Source: UBA5951 sp012269555 (GTDB lineage Bacteria > Pseudomonadota > Alphaproteobacteria > Puniceispirillales > Puniceispirillaceae). From it: a DNA stretch of 51,498 bases. Below, piece after piece: positions 1 to 8,322 of this stretch. A model generated the notes under the pieces. That model had not been told where the DNA came from. It searched no databases and was given only the letters and a program-made list of their open reading frames with translations. The DNA lies in assembly GCA_038147755.1 (NCBI GenBank), contig JAYQTS010000016.1:1-51498 (forward strand), read 5' to 3'. Both the position numbers and the translations under genes were made by a program. Position 1 is the first letter of the stretch. Every line of letters begins with the position of its first letter.

Positions 1-725
1 ATGGAAACCTCAAAATATCTAGGAACGACAAATGTCATAGCCACAAAAACAAATCCACCACTCGCTGTGGATAAAAATACAGCTGTTAGAGCAAGCTTCC
101 AGTTTGGCGAGAAAAAAGAATGTTGTTTCTTTTTTATTTTTTGAGTTTGTTTTTTTTCTTCCTCTAATGCAATGATAAAAGCGATCCCATAAATCAGGCA
201 AAACAAACCTGGCATAATAAAACATAGCCTCCAGTCACCGAAAGTTAACAATATTCCAGCTATAAGAGGGGCAGCAGCTACACCCATATTTCCAAAGACA
301 CCGTTTATTCCAAGCCTAAAGCCTATTTTTTTATTACTTTTTATGAGCATTGCAATTCCAACAGGGTGATAAATTGAAGCAAACACGCCAATCAAACTGA
401 TTGCAATAGCCAGTTGCCAAACCGATTGTGTAAATCCAGCTAAAATGGCTGCTATCCCTATCCCAAAATGATAAATCACTAATAACAAGGATCTCGAAAA
501 CCTATCAGCTAAACTTGCAGAAAGTGGGGCAACCGCACCAAATAAAATAAAACCACCTACACCATAGATAATAATTTCGTCATAAGTCATTCCAAAATGT
601 CGCCCAGCATCATAAGCAGATTTCGCAAAGATCAACATGATGAAATGATCTAAAAAATGACTGATATTCAAATAAATATCCTTGATCGTTTTGAATTGAA
701 CAAAAGAAATTACATTTTGAAACAT
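1..725 (-). CDS. MFS transporter (C-terminus beyond window edge)
   Basis: The minus-strand frame is open without interruption from an ATG at 725 to the left edge (241 codons), so the gene is 3'-truncated by the window. The product is a hydrophobic major facilitator permease of the inner membrane. It carries the loop 2-3 signature PLSASLADRFSRS (MFS motif A, G/A-x-L-A-D-R-x-x-R) near residue 65, then ASIYHPVGIAML in TM4 and a TM5-like segment NGVFGNMGVAAAPLIAG. The charged EEEKKQTQKIKKKQ stretch near residue 195 fits the central cytoplasmic loop between the two six-helix bundles. The H-P-V-G-I motif resembles fosmidomycin-resistance-like MFS efflux proteins. The substrate cannot be inferred. 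It lies 43 bp downstream of the SDR gene on the same strand. Confidence 0.85.
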   Translation of the reverse strand, partial: MFQNVISFVQFKTIKDIYLNISHFLDHFIMLIFAKSAYDAGRHFGMTYDEIIIYGVGGFILFGAVAPLSASLADRFSRSLLLVIYHFGIGIAAILAGFTQSVWQLAIAISLIGVFASIYHPVGIAMLIKSNKKIGFRLGINGVFGNMGVAAAPLIAGILLTFGDWRLCFIMPGLFCLIYGIAFIIALEEEKKQTQKIKKKQHSFFSPNWKLALTAVFLSTASGGFVFVAMTFVVPRYFEVS

Positions 726-768
726 ATTATTACTTTCATAAATTTCTGCTTTAATGAAGAAATCATTT

Positions 769-1491
769 TTATGGCAGTATTTCACTCCCATCCCAGGCAA
801 AGCATTTTCCAGTCTGAGACGATGTCAAACCGTCTAACACCAACAACATTTTTTGTGCCGCAAATTCAGGTGTAAATAATTTGTTTGCATCAACGTTATG
901 CTGAAATGGTTTTGATAAATTACTATCAACAGTACCAGGGTGAAGTCCAACAACTATTGCTTTTGGATTTTTTCGAGCAACCTCTATCGACGCTGACTTA
1001 ATGATCATATTTAAAGCTGACTTAGACGCTCTATAGGCATACCATCCACCGAGCTGATTGTCAGAAATGCTGCCGACACGTGCTGATAAAGCAGCAAATA
1101 CTGAACCTGTGTTTCGACTTAAAATAGGTAAGAAGTATTTTGCAATTAATGCTGGCACAATGGTGTTAACCTTGAAAACAGTCTCAAAATTCTGACTAGA
1201 CAGATCTCTCAATGATTTTTCTGGTCTGAGATGTTCATCATGTAAGATGCCCGTTGCAACCAAAACTAAATCTAAAGGCCTCTCAGAAGAAGCCAGTTCT
1301 GTTGCGGAATGAATTGAAGATATATCATCATAATCAATCAAATGATGAGAGATAGAATTAATACTAGAATTTACCGATTTGCGAGAAAATATATTTATTT
1401 TACTATCTGGATATTTAATTATTAATTCCTTAGAAAAGGCGGTACCTATTGCACCACCTCCAATTATTGCAATATTTTCTGGCTTTAACAC
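769..1491 (-). CDS. SDR family oxidoreductase, C-factor (CsgA)-like
   Basis: A 240-residue short-chain dehydrogenase/reductase, intact. The N-terminal dinucleotide-binding glycine motif is IGGGAIGTAF (residues 9-18). The substrate region has KVNTIVPALIA, the conserved Ser of SARVGSISDN, and the catalytic Tyr/Lys pair in YAYRASKSALNM. It ends with the characteristic GLHPGTVDSNLSKPFQ. The G-WYAYRASKSALNM context and PGTVDS tail are typical of the C-factor/carbonyl-reductase-sniffer subgroup. The substrate is unknown; NADP preference is a family expectation only. It sits between a TIGR03643 gene and an MFS gene. In other marine proteobacteria, similar SDR and TIGR03643 genes are often found beside photolyase genes. 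Confidence 0.88.
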   Translation of the reverse strand: MLKPENIAIIGGGAIGTAFSKELIIKYPDSKINIFSRKSVNSSINSISHHLIDYDDISSIHSATELASSERPLDLVLVATGILHDEHLRPEKSLRDLSSQNFETVFKVNTIVPALIAKYFLPILSRNTGSVFAALSARVGSISDNQLGGWYAYRASKSALNMIIKSASIEVARKNPKAIVVGLHPGTVDSNLSKPFQHNVDANKLFTPEFAAQKMLLVLDGLTSSQTGKCFAWDGSEILP

Positions 1492-1627
1492 TTATTCTTG
1501 CCTATTAACGTTAATTGGATAAAAATGCTACGTTCAATGAAAAACAAAAAACTAATAACACAGATATATATAAACAAAAGCAATATTTGCTGAATACTGC
1601 TAAAAGAAGAATTATGTAAAAAATGTT

Positions 1628-1855
1628 TTATTTATAACTTTGTCGTCTATCTCCAAATTTTCGAACGCGCGTCCGCCAATTTTTATAGCTACTTGGCTTT
1701 AAATTTTCTCTCATCAACTGCTTAACCTCTTTATCTGATAAACCATATTGTGATTCAATTTGTGAAAAACTAACGTGGTCAGATAACGCCATTTCAATTA
1801 TTTCACTTATCTCAAATTCTTTTAAGTTTTTTTTCTCCAACATAAAAATTCTCAT
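1628..1855 (-). CDS. TIGR03643 family (DUF2805) small protein
   Basis: A 75-residue basic protein recognised by the family pattern EISEIIEMALSDHVSFSQIE, then YGLSDKEVKQLMRENLKPSSY and WRTRVRKFGDR. The family is uncharacterised. The QYGLSDKEVKQLM segment looks like a helix-turn-helix, so DNA binding is possible but unproven. Homologues are frequently encoded near cryptochrome/photolyase genes; here the nearest photolyase is about 15 kb away. Two in-frame ATG codons exist (1855 and 1843). The first gives MRIFMLEKKN; no strong ribosome-binding site distinguishes them. A 136-bp spacer with nothing recognisable separates it from the SDR gene downstream. Confidence 0.8.
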   Translation of the reverse strand: MRIFMLEKKNLKEFEISEIIEMALSDHVSFSQIESQYGLSDKEVKQLMRENLKPSSYKNWRTRVRKFGDRRQSYK

Positions 1856-2084
1856 TCTTTCATTATAATTCTTATTATCAGACTAACCCTAATTAAGATT
1901 ATAAAAGACTTAATCACCAAGTTGTAAAAATTGAAAATCTATTAACTTATAATTCTTATTCCTCATCGTTCCTAATTAAAAGGTTGTAGGAAGCAACTTG
2001 GCTTTCACATTCAAAAACTGATGGAGGCAATTTAAGGAAAATATTGTTAAAAATCTAAAAAATGACAAAATTGACAATAATTTC

Positions 2085-3581
2085 TTATTTTTCTCTCTTA
2101 ATTCTTGAAAATATTGCAGGAAAAGCAATTAGAAGCACCGCTATTACTAATAACGCTGTTGTAAGAGGGCGCTCCCAAACAAAACTAATTCCATCGTAAA
2201 GTTGGGTTGCACGTGAGAAATTATCTTCCAACATAGGACCAAGTATAAATCCAATTAGAAGTGGAGCAAGAGGATAAGATGCAAATCGAAGAATAGTTGC
2301 TATTACACCCATTCCAACTAGAATGAGAAGTTCTGTTGAATTATTTTGTCCAATATAAGCACCCATTAGGGTAAAAAATAAAATAAATGGTATAAGAAAG
2401 GTGCGAGGGACAGTTAAGACTTTTGCGATGTATGGAATTAAAGGCAGATTTAAAATTAAGAGAACAATATTACCAATATACATTGATATTATTACTGACC
2501 AAAAAATTTCTGGCTGATCCGTCATTAAGCGAGGGCCAGGAGAGACATTCAAGGCTATCAGCGCACCTAATAAGATTGCGGTAGTGCCGGAACCAGGAAT
2601 TCCAAGAGTAAGTAACGGCACAAATGAGCCTGTACAAGCAGCATTATTTGCACTCTCAGGAGCCGCTAGGCCTTTTAAAGACCCCTTACCGAATTCATTA
2701 CGCTGTTCTCTAGTCGCAATATTTCTTTCAACAGCATAACCAAGAAAGGATGCAATGGTAGCTCCTGCTCCTGGCATCACACCTATAATAAACCCCTGAA
2801 TTGACTGTCTTCCTATCGCTGGGGCTATCAACTTTGCTTCATCCTTTGTTATTCTTAGATTACTAATATCTGATTTTCTATCACCTGCTTTACCAGAGCG
2901 TGCCGGATCCAAAATTAGAAAAATCGTCTCTGGAATTGCAAACATAGCCATCGCTAAGGTTATAAAACCAATTCCGGTTTGAAGATCCATTATACCCATT
3001 GTAAAGCGAGGCATGTTGAAAAGTGCCCCCTCTCCTATTGTTGCTAGCATTAAACCAACCACAGTCATAAGTACTGCCTTAAATACTTGGCCAGACCCAG
3101 CAAATGCTGCAATAGCGGATAATCCAACAACCATTAATGCAAAATATTCTGAGGAATGAAACAAGAGCGCGACAGAGGCTAGCGCAGGCGCAAAAAGCAA
3201 AAGTAAAATGGCTCCGATTGTTCCTCCAGTAAAAGAAGCAATTGCTGCGACGGTAAGGGCCTTACCAGCCTTACCTTGCCTAGTAAGCGGATAGCCATCA
3301 AAACTGGTTGCTACTGTTGAAGCGACACCAGGCGCATTAATTAATATTGAAGAAGTAGAGCCACCAAATATTGCGCCATAATAAACACCCGCCAACAAGA
3401 TTAAGGCTGTTGCAGGGTCACCCAAAGAAACGGCTATAGGAATCATTATTGCGATAATCGACATGGGGCCTAACCCAGGCAACATTCCTATAAATGTGCC
3501 TATTAGACAACCGCCAATCACCATCACAAAATTTTTTATTGATAAAACTGTTTGAAGACCAATTAATAATCCCTCTATCAT
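2085..3581 (-). CDS. tctA: Tripartite tricarboxylate transporter large permease, TctA family
   Basis: A 498-residue polytopic membrane protein, uninterrupted. It matches the TctA family in length and in motifs: GTFIGMLPGLGPMSIIAIMIP near the N-terminus, YYGAIFGGSTSSILINAPG, FIIGVMPGAGATIASFLGYA and TLGIPGSGTTAILLGALIALN. The two G-P-G/G-I-P-G-S repeats are the internal pseudo-duplication typical of TctA. It forms the roughly 12-helix transport subunit of a secondary, binding-protein-dependent carboxylate uptake system. The start codon overlaps the tctB stop by 4 bp (ATGA), so it is translationally coupled. The substrate (citrate or other di/tricarboxylate) cannot be told from sequence. Confidence 0.95.
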   Translation of the reverse strand: MIEGLLIGLQTVLSIKNFVMVIGGCLIGTFIGMLPGLGPMSIIAIMIPIAVSLGDPATALILLAGVYYGAIFGGSTSSILINAPGVASTVATSFDGYPLTRQGKAGKALTVAAIASFTGGTIGAILLLLFAPALASVALLFHSSEYFALMVVGLSAIAAFAGSGQVFKAVLMTVVGLMLATIGEGALFNMPRFTMGIMDLQTGIGFITLAMAMFAIPETIFLILDPARSGKAGDRKSDISNLRITKDEAKLIAPAIGRQSIQGFIIGVMPGAGATIASFLGYAVERNIATREQRNEFGKGSLKGLAAPESANNAACTGSFVPLLTLGIPGSGTTAILLGALIALNVSPGPRLMTDQPEIFWSVIISMYIGNIVLLILNLPLIPYIAKVLTVPRTFLIPFILFFTLMGAYIGQNNSTELLILVGMGVIATILRFASYPLAPLLIGFILGPMLEDNFSRATQLYDGISFVWERPLTTALLVIAVLLIAFPAIFSRIKREK

Positions 3582-4078
3582 GAAAAGCTCCCTAAGGTTT
3601 TCACAAATTGGGGGTAAGGTGTCATATAAATGCCTAATACTGAATCAACCAGATACCAAATTCCATAGCTTGAGGCTCCAGAGATGATTAGTGATAAAAG
3701 ATATCGTCTCTCACCAAGCAAAACTCCGCCGAGAAATAAAAATAAAAAGGTGGCAGCAATAAACCCGAGGTTTCGCAGAAACACTGCATAAAAAATCATC
3801 CCTAAAATTAAAAGCACGGCATCCAATAATTTGTATTGGCGCCATTTAGAAAGTGACATATCGTCGCCGATCACATTGGATGATTTTTCAAAATTTAAAA
3901 GAACTACCATAGATATGATCAGCCCTGAAACAGATAATATTTTAGGGAAAGTTGAGGGCCACACAGGATTCCTGCGCATAATTGGGGCAAGAAGATGGTC
4001 CATCCCAAAAAAAGCTGTATATCCGTAAATTAAAAAAATTAATACAAAGACCAATGCGATCCATCTATCTAAGGCCAT
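3578..4078 (-). CDS. tctB: Tripartite tricarboxylate transporter small permease, TctB family
   Basis: A 166-residue protein with about four hydrophobic helices, including WIALVFVLIFLIYGYTAFF, FPKILSVSGLIISMVVLLNF and AVLLILGMIFYAVFLRNLG. Size, topology and position between tctC and tctA identify the poorly conserved small membrane subunit TctB. It is intact. The gene begins 70 bp after tctC stops, and a perfect 16-bp inverted repeat (4103-4137) occupies that gap. It overlaps tctA by 4 bp. Confidence 0.9.
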   Translation of the reverse strand: MALDRWIALVFVLIFLIYGYTAFFGMDHLLAPIMRRNPVWPSTFPKILSVSGLIISMVVLLNFEKSSNVIGDDMSLSKWRQYKLLDAVLLILGMIFYAVFLRNLGFIAATFLFLFLGGVLLGERRYLLSLIISGASSYGIWYLVDSVLGIYMTPYPQFVKTLGSFS

Positions 4079-4102
4079 ATTAAATTCTCAATTCTTAATT
4101 GT

Positions 4103-4137
4103 ATCAATCATCCAACAAATATTGTTGGATGATTGAT
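4103..4137 (-). promoter_or_regulatory. Strong intercistronic hairpin between tctC and tctB
   Basis: A perfect 16-bp inverted repeat: 4103-4118 is the exact reverse complement of 4122-4137, separated by the trinucleotide ATA. The transcribed RNA would fold into a very stable stem with a 3-nt loop. It lies wholly between the tctC stop (4149) and tctB start (4078). No long U-tract follows directly, so a partial terminator or an mRNA-stabilising 3' structure is more likely than a strong terminator. Confidence 0.7.
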
Positions 4138-4148
4138 TATTTAAATTT

Positions 4149-5138
4149 TTATAGAAAACCAAGCTTTTTCATCAAAGTTTCCATTTCTTTTTCTTGACCC
4201 TCCAAGAAGGTTAAAAAATCATTTCCAGAATTATGAATGTTTTCCCAACCATTTCTAGCACGAACTTCTTCCCATTCAGGAGTATCATACATTTTGGAAA
4301 TGGCTGTTTGATATGCATCTAATTTTGCCTTCGGAAGTCCAGGAGCTGCGAAAAACCCTCTCCAATTTACAAAATAGGTGTCAATGCCTTGCTCTTTCAT
4401 TGTCTTAGCACCTGAAAATGCATCAACACGTTTATCAGAAGTAACACCTATAATATTAGCTTCTCCAGCCTTTGCCATTGCTACAGCTTCTGAGAAACCA
4501 GTAGAAAGCGCTTTGATTTCACCAGATAAAAGCGCCGCCATCGCCTTACCACCTGCATCATATGGAATATATTTAACCTCTGTTGGATCTGCACCAGCAG
4601 CTTGCATTACCATAGCCACTACCAGGTGATCCATTCCTCCTGGCACGGAACCGCCCCCTATTGCAACATTTGAGGGATTCGAATTGTAGGCTGCTACCAG
4701 GTCACTCATAGACTTAATATCTGAATTTGAAGGCACAACCATTGCGGCGTAGTCACCAATCGTTCCAGAAACAAGGGTTAGGTCACGGAAATTATGTGGG
4801 AAAACACCTGCCAAAGAGCGAAGCACTATAGGTGTTGAATTAACCATTAGTGTTCCATGATTACTATCAGCATTCTCTATTAGGTAGCCAATAGCCTTTC
4901 CACCGCCACCACCAGACATATTTTCGTAGGATGCGCTGCCAACAAGGCCAGAATTAGTGAGAGCCTCACCAGTACCTCTTGCTGTACCATCCCAACCACC
5001 TCCTGCGCCACCAGGAATTAGAAAGTGTATTGAATCAACAACTTGATGGCCGCCAGCAATTGTAGTAGCACTCATGCCAACCGAAGCAGCTATAAACGTC
5101 GCCATAAACGCAAGACGATTAAAGATTTTATTAAACAT
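4149..5138 (-). CDS. tctC: Tripartite tricarboxylate transporter substrate-binding protein, TctC/Bug family
   Basis: A periplasmic solute-binding protein of the Bug/TctC family, about 329 residues and intact. An N-terminal signal peptide (basic MFNKIFNRLAF, hydrophobic core, Ala-rich end) is followed by the domain-1 motif IHFLIPGGAGGGWDGTARG. Further family segments are VAIGGGSVPGGMDHLV, KYIPYDAGGKAMAALLSGEI and the ...GFFAAPGLPKAKLDA C-terminal region. The ATG at 5138 is preferred over an upstream in-frame TTG because GGAGG lies six bases before it. It is the first gene of tctCBA and is transcribed divergently from a TctD-like regulator, the classic arrangement for inducible carboxylate uptake. 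Confidence 0.93.
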   Translation of the reverse strand: MFNKIFNRLAFMATFIAASVGMSATTIAGGHQVVDSIHFLIPGGAGGGWDGTARGTGEALTNSGLVGSASYENMSGGGGGKAIGYLIENADSNHGTLMVNSTPIVLRSLAGVFPHNFRDLTLVSGTIGDYAAMVVPSNSDIKSMSDLVAAYNSNPSNVAIGGGSVPGGMDHLVVAMVMQAAGADPTEVKYIPYDAGGKAMAALLSGEIKALSTGFSEAVAMAKAGEANIIGVTSDKRVDAFSGAKTMKEQGIDTYFVNWRGFFAAPGLPKAKLDAYQTAISKMYDTPEWEEVRARNGWENIHNSGNDFLTFLEGQEKEMETLMKKLGFL

Positions 5139-5165
5139 ATTTTCCTCCAATTATGTTTATTTACA

Positions 5166-5183
5166 TTTCAAAATTTTTTGAAA
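5166..5183. promoter_or_regulatory. Inverted repeat in the tctC / response-regulator divergent promoter region
   Basis: An 8-bp inverted repeat TTTCAAAA-TT-TTTTGAAA lies 28 bp upstream of the tctC start. It could be an operator half-site pair or part of an AT-rich promoter. Because it is AT-only apart from one C/G pair, it carries limited information and the call is tentative. Confidence 0.3.
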
Positions 5184-5228
5184 TTTCTCAAAAATTGAAA
5201 CTTTACGCACTTACATAATCAAAGTAAC

Positions 5229-5245
5229 CTGACACCAATCTGACA
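5229..5245. promoter_or_regulatory. Candidate OmpR-type response-regulator operator (direct repeat)
   Basis: Two copies of CTGACA start exactly 11 bp apart (5229-5234 and 5240-5245), separated by CCAAT. Direct hexamers at one-helical-turn spacing are the usual target layout for OmpR/PhoB-family dimers. They sit between the divergent tctC and regulator genes, 14 bp before the regulator's start. This fits autoregulation plus control of tctCBA. The family logic is established; the specific binding is inferred. Confidence 0.5.
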
Positions 5246-5258
5246 AAGGAATGAAGTT

Positions 5259-5926
5259 TTGAAGATTTTAGTCGTTGAAGATGCTGAGGACTTTGCTAAT
5301 TCGCTAAAGCATTCCTTGAACTAGAGAGCAATCACGTTGAAATTGCAGGTGATTTATCGATAGCATCTGATTTTGTAAGTGTCACACATTTTGATATAAT
5401 TTTACTCGATATTATGTTGCCTGATGGAGATGGACGTGACTTCCTGCGTTCAATACGAGCAAAAAATAATAACGTCCCAGTAATTGTAATGACTGCTCGA
5501 TCGGAAATATCAGACAGGGTTGATTTATTAGATATTGGTGCAGATGATTACATTATTAAACCCTTTGAATTCGTCGAATTGGAGGCAAGGTGCAGAGCAG
5601 TACTAAGAAGGCATAGTGGCCAAGACCAACAATCTCTAAATTTTGGTAATGTAGTTTTATACCCTCTAACTGCTTCAATAGAGTTTGATGACAGGAAAAT
5701 TAATCTCAGAAATAGGGAACTACGATTATTGGAAATTTTTTTTAATTCTCCTGGGATTCTTTTTTCTAAAGATCAACTTACTGATAGGCTTTTTCTTATA
5801 TCAGATGAAGTTACCGAGAATGCAATTGAGGTCTATGTAGGAAGACTTAGAAAAAAACTTGCTGAAAGCACCGTTACGATAGAGACAGTCCGAGGCATAG
5901 GATATAGGCTGATCGTGAATGAATAA
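5259..5926 (+). CDS. OmpR-family response regulator, TctD-like (one frameshift)
   Basis: A receiver domain starts KILVVEDAEDFANSL (acidic pocket E-D near residues 7-8). It continues FDIILLDIMLPDGDG (phospho-acceptor Asp), VIVMTAR (conserved T) and DYIIKPF (conserved K). A winged-helix output domain follows, with RELRLLEIFF and the recognition region ENAIEVYVGRLRKKL, ending IETVRGIGYRL. A TTG start at 5259 is chosen because AAAGGA lies 8 bases before it; the ATG at 5251 reads into a stop. The frame breaks at 5311-5320, where adding one T gives ...HSFELESNHVEIAGD. The gene overlaps the sensor kinase by 8 bp and is divergent from tctC, hence the TctD-like call. Confidence 0.85.
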
Positions 5927-7258
5927 AAAAATATTTAATCTTTCGATAAGAAATAGGCTATTAATCCAGCTAAGCTCTGTAGCCTTTGCCATCTCTGTTT
6001 GTTTATATTTAATTACAAGACTGGTTGTATCGCAAGCTGTTACAGCAACTCAGGACAGTCTTCTCACTGCTTCATTACAGTCAGTTATTGATAAAATCTA
6101 TGTAGTCGAAAATAACATAAGTATAGATCTACCTTATGATACCTTCACTTTGTTAGGTGCGATAGGAGAGGACCGAATATTTTATAGAATAGATAAAAAT
6201 GATATTTTTCTGACAGGATACCAAGATTTACCAATGACAGTTAAATTTGGAAATATTCAAGAGCCAAAATTTAGCAACATAACCTATAAAGATGAAACAT
6301 TCAGAATTGCAGCCACAGAGATAGTTGTATTTGTGATGGAGAAATCGTACGAATTAAAAATAATGATCGCTCAGAGCCAGAATTTCCAAAAATCTGTCGC
6401 GACTAAGATTTCTTCAAATTTGCTTATAATAACTTTGTTATTTTTTATGATAGCAATTTTATTTGCCTTTTTAACAGCTAACTTAGCAATTAAGCCCATC
6501 GATATTTTTGCAGATGATGTAAAGTTGAGGGGGCCAAAAACTTGCGAAAAGTTTCATTAGACGTGCCATCTGAGTTGCAGCCGCTTGCAAATACACTAAA
6601 ACAATTTATAAGCCGGTTTCGTTCTACTCTTAGGCAGACTGAAACTTTTATTGCTGAAGCAGCTCATCACATACGAACTCCACTATCTGTTGTAAAGACC
6701 GAAAGTGAACTAGCTCTGCGGAAATCTAGAACCCCAGAGAATAGGAAAAGATTAAGAACAATAATAAAATCTGTGGACCAAACAAATAGGTCTGCGACTC
6801 AACTTTTGGACCACGCAATGGTACTCTATCGTGCAGAACGTCCAGAAACTATGCGCTTTTCCATCCAACAATCAGTTAATGAAATAGTAAACCAATTTAA
6901 ACCTGCCGCAGATCTAAAAGACCTGGATATAGACTTTTCAACAGATTTAGATATGAAAGAAACGATCAATTTGGATAGAACATTATTCGAAACTTCCGTA
7001 AGAAACCTCCTCGATAACGCATTGAAATATGCGGTTAGTGAAACCACAGTAAAAGTTAAATTAACAAAGAGCGCTGATAGTTATGCACTCACCATACAGA
7101 ATAAGTTCTCTTCTGGAACATTCTTAGACCAGAGACAGCTGTTCAAAAAATTTAAAAGAGGTGAAAAAACAAGAGAAATCATTGGTTCTGGACTAGGGTT
7201 GAGTATTGTTCAAGAAGCGATAAATGCGATCGGTGGCAGTGTGGAAATTAAAAAATAA
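5919..7258 (+). CDS. Sensor histidine kinase, TctE-like (one frameshift)
   Basis: An inner-membrane two-component kinase: an N-terminal TM helix (residues about 15-35), a periplasmic region of about 130 residues and a second TM helix (LLIITLLFFMIAILFAFL). A short HAMP-like linker (AIKPI) leads to the H-box FIAEAAHHIRTPLSVVKTE with the phospho-accepting His. The ATPase domain has the N-box NLLDNALKYA and G2 box GSGLGLSIVQEAI. The usual D-x-G-x-G box is not recognisable; the corresponding stretch reads TIQNKFSSGTFLD. The frame breaks at an A5 run near 6536-6540; a sixth A joins the halves as RGPKNLRKVSLDV. It pairs with the upstream regulator (8-bp overlap) and probably senses a carboxylate taken up by TctABC. 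Confidence 0.85.
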
Positions 7259-7270
7259 AGGAGATATTAT

Positions 7271-8298
7271 ATGCGCTACTTTTATATTGCCTTGTTGATA
7301 TTTTCATCCACCAGCTTTTAGCGATCTTTTTGCTAGTTCTTTGAACATAGAGGCAAGCCTATCTTATGGAGACGAGAAAGATGAATCCAGATTTACAAAT
7401 ATTGGGGGCAATAGATATTGATGTATTTGATCCAGTTTTAAGCGCCTTTTCTAGAAAAACCCAAAGATTTCCATTACCTATTCTATGGCTTCCACTGCGG
7501 ATATTTATGATGCAGTGCGGCAAGAAAATCACAAATATGACCTAATCATGTCATCAGCCATGGATTTACAAATGAAGCTTGTAAATGATGGCTTTGCGAA
7601 ACCAATAGATATACTCGAAGAAGTTGATGTACCCGCCTGGAGTCATTGGCAAGATAAATTATTTGGATTTTCCTTAGAACCTATCGGTTTGGATGCTATC
7701 CGCTTCTCATTTCAAAAAAGAAGATATCCCCATTACCAGAAGAAATTTAGTTTCATATTTAAGAGCTAATTCAGAAAATATGCAGAAAAAAATAGTAACA
7801 TATGATGTAAGAACTTCGGGGCGGGTTTTTTTTGCCACTCAAGACGAACGCAAATCAAATAGTTTTTGGCGTCTTGCAGAAGTAATGGGTGGATTAAATG
7901 CACATTTATCCTGTTGTTCAGGCATTATGCTAGACGCTGTAAACGATGAAGAGTTTCTGCTAGCGTATAATATAATTGGTTCTTATGCAGAAAAACGCTC
8001 TAGATTTCAAAAAATCTAAAAGTAGTGTATTTTCAAGATTATACACATTTACTTCTTAGAACCGCATTTATTCCAAAAACTGTTACAGATGAGACTAAAA
8101 TTATTGAGTTTTTAGGATTTATCCTTAATGAAACTGGGCAAAATTTTTATCGAAAAAGAAACAGATATGATTTCGCTTAGAAGCAGCATTTTGAAAGAAA
8201 ACCCGCACTTTAAACCAATAAGACTTGATACAGGGCTTTAGGTTTATCTAGATAGATTAAAAGAGAGCGTTTTTTGGAGGAATGGTCCTCTGCTTTAA
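7271..8298 (+). pseudogene. Broken periplasmic solute-binding protein of a tctDE-type operon
   Basis: Begins MRYFYIALLIFSSTSF (signal-peptide-like) 12 bp after the kinase, but changes frame at least five times before the stop at 8298. Joined pieces resemble the iron-type extracellular binding proteins often found third in TctDE operons: DIDVFDPVLSAFSRKT, ISITYSMASTADIYDAV, YDLIMSSAMDLQMKLVND, RVFFATQDERKSNSFWRL, HLLLRTAFIPKTVTDETK, FLGFILNETGQ and the tail VYLDRLKESVFWR. Some breaks look like single missing bases; others are less simple. In homologues this protein is thought to assist ligand sensing. It may be a true decaying gene or an error-rich stretch. Confidence 0.65.
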
Positions 8299-8322
8299 TT
8301 CAATAAAAAAGAAGTTTTCATA

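Noticed and set aside
657..875. Plus-strand 72-codon open frame
   Set aside because: Overlaps the start of the MFS gene and the end of the SDR gene on the opposite strand; no family resemblance.
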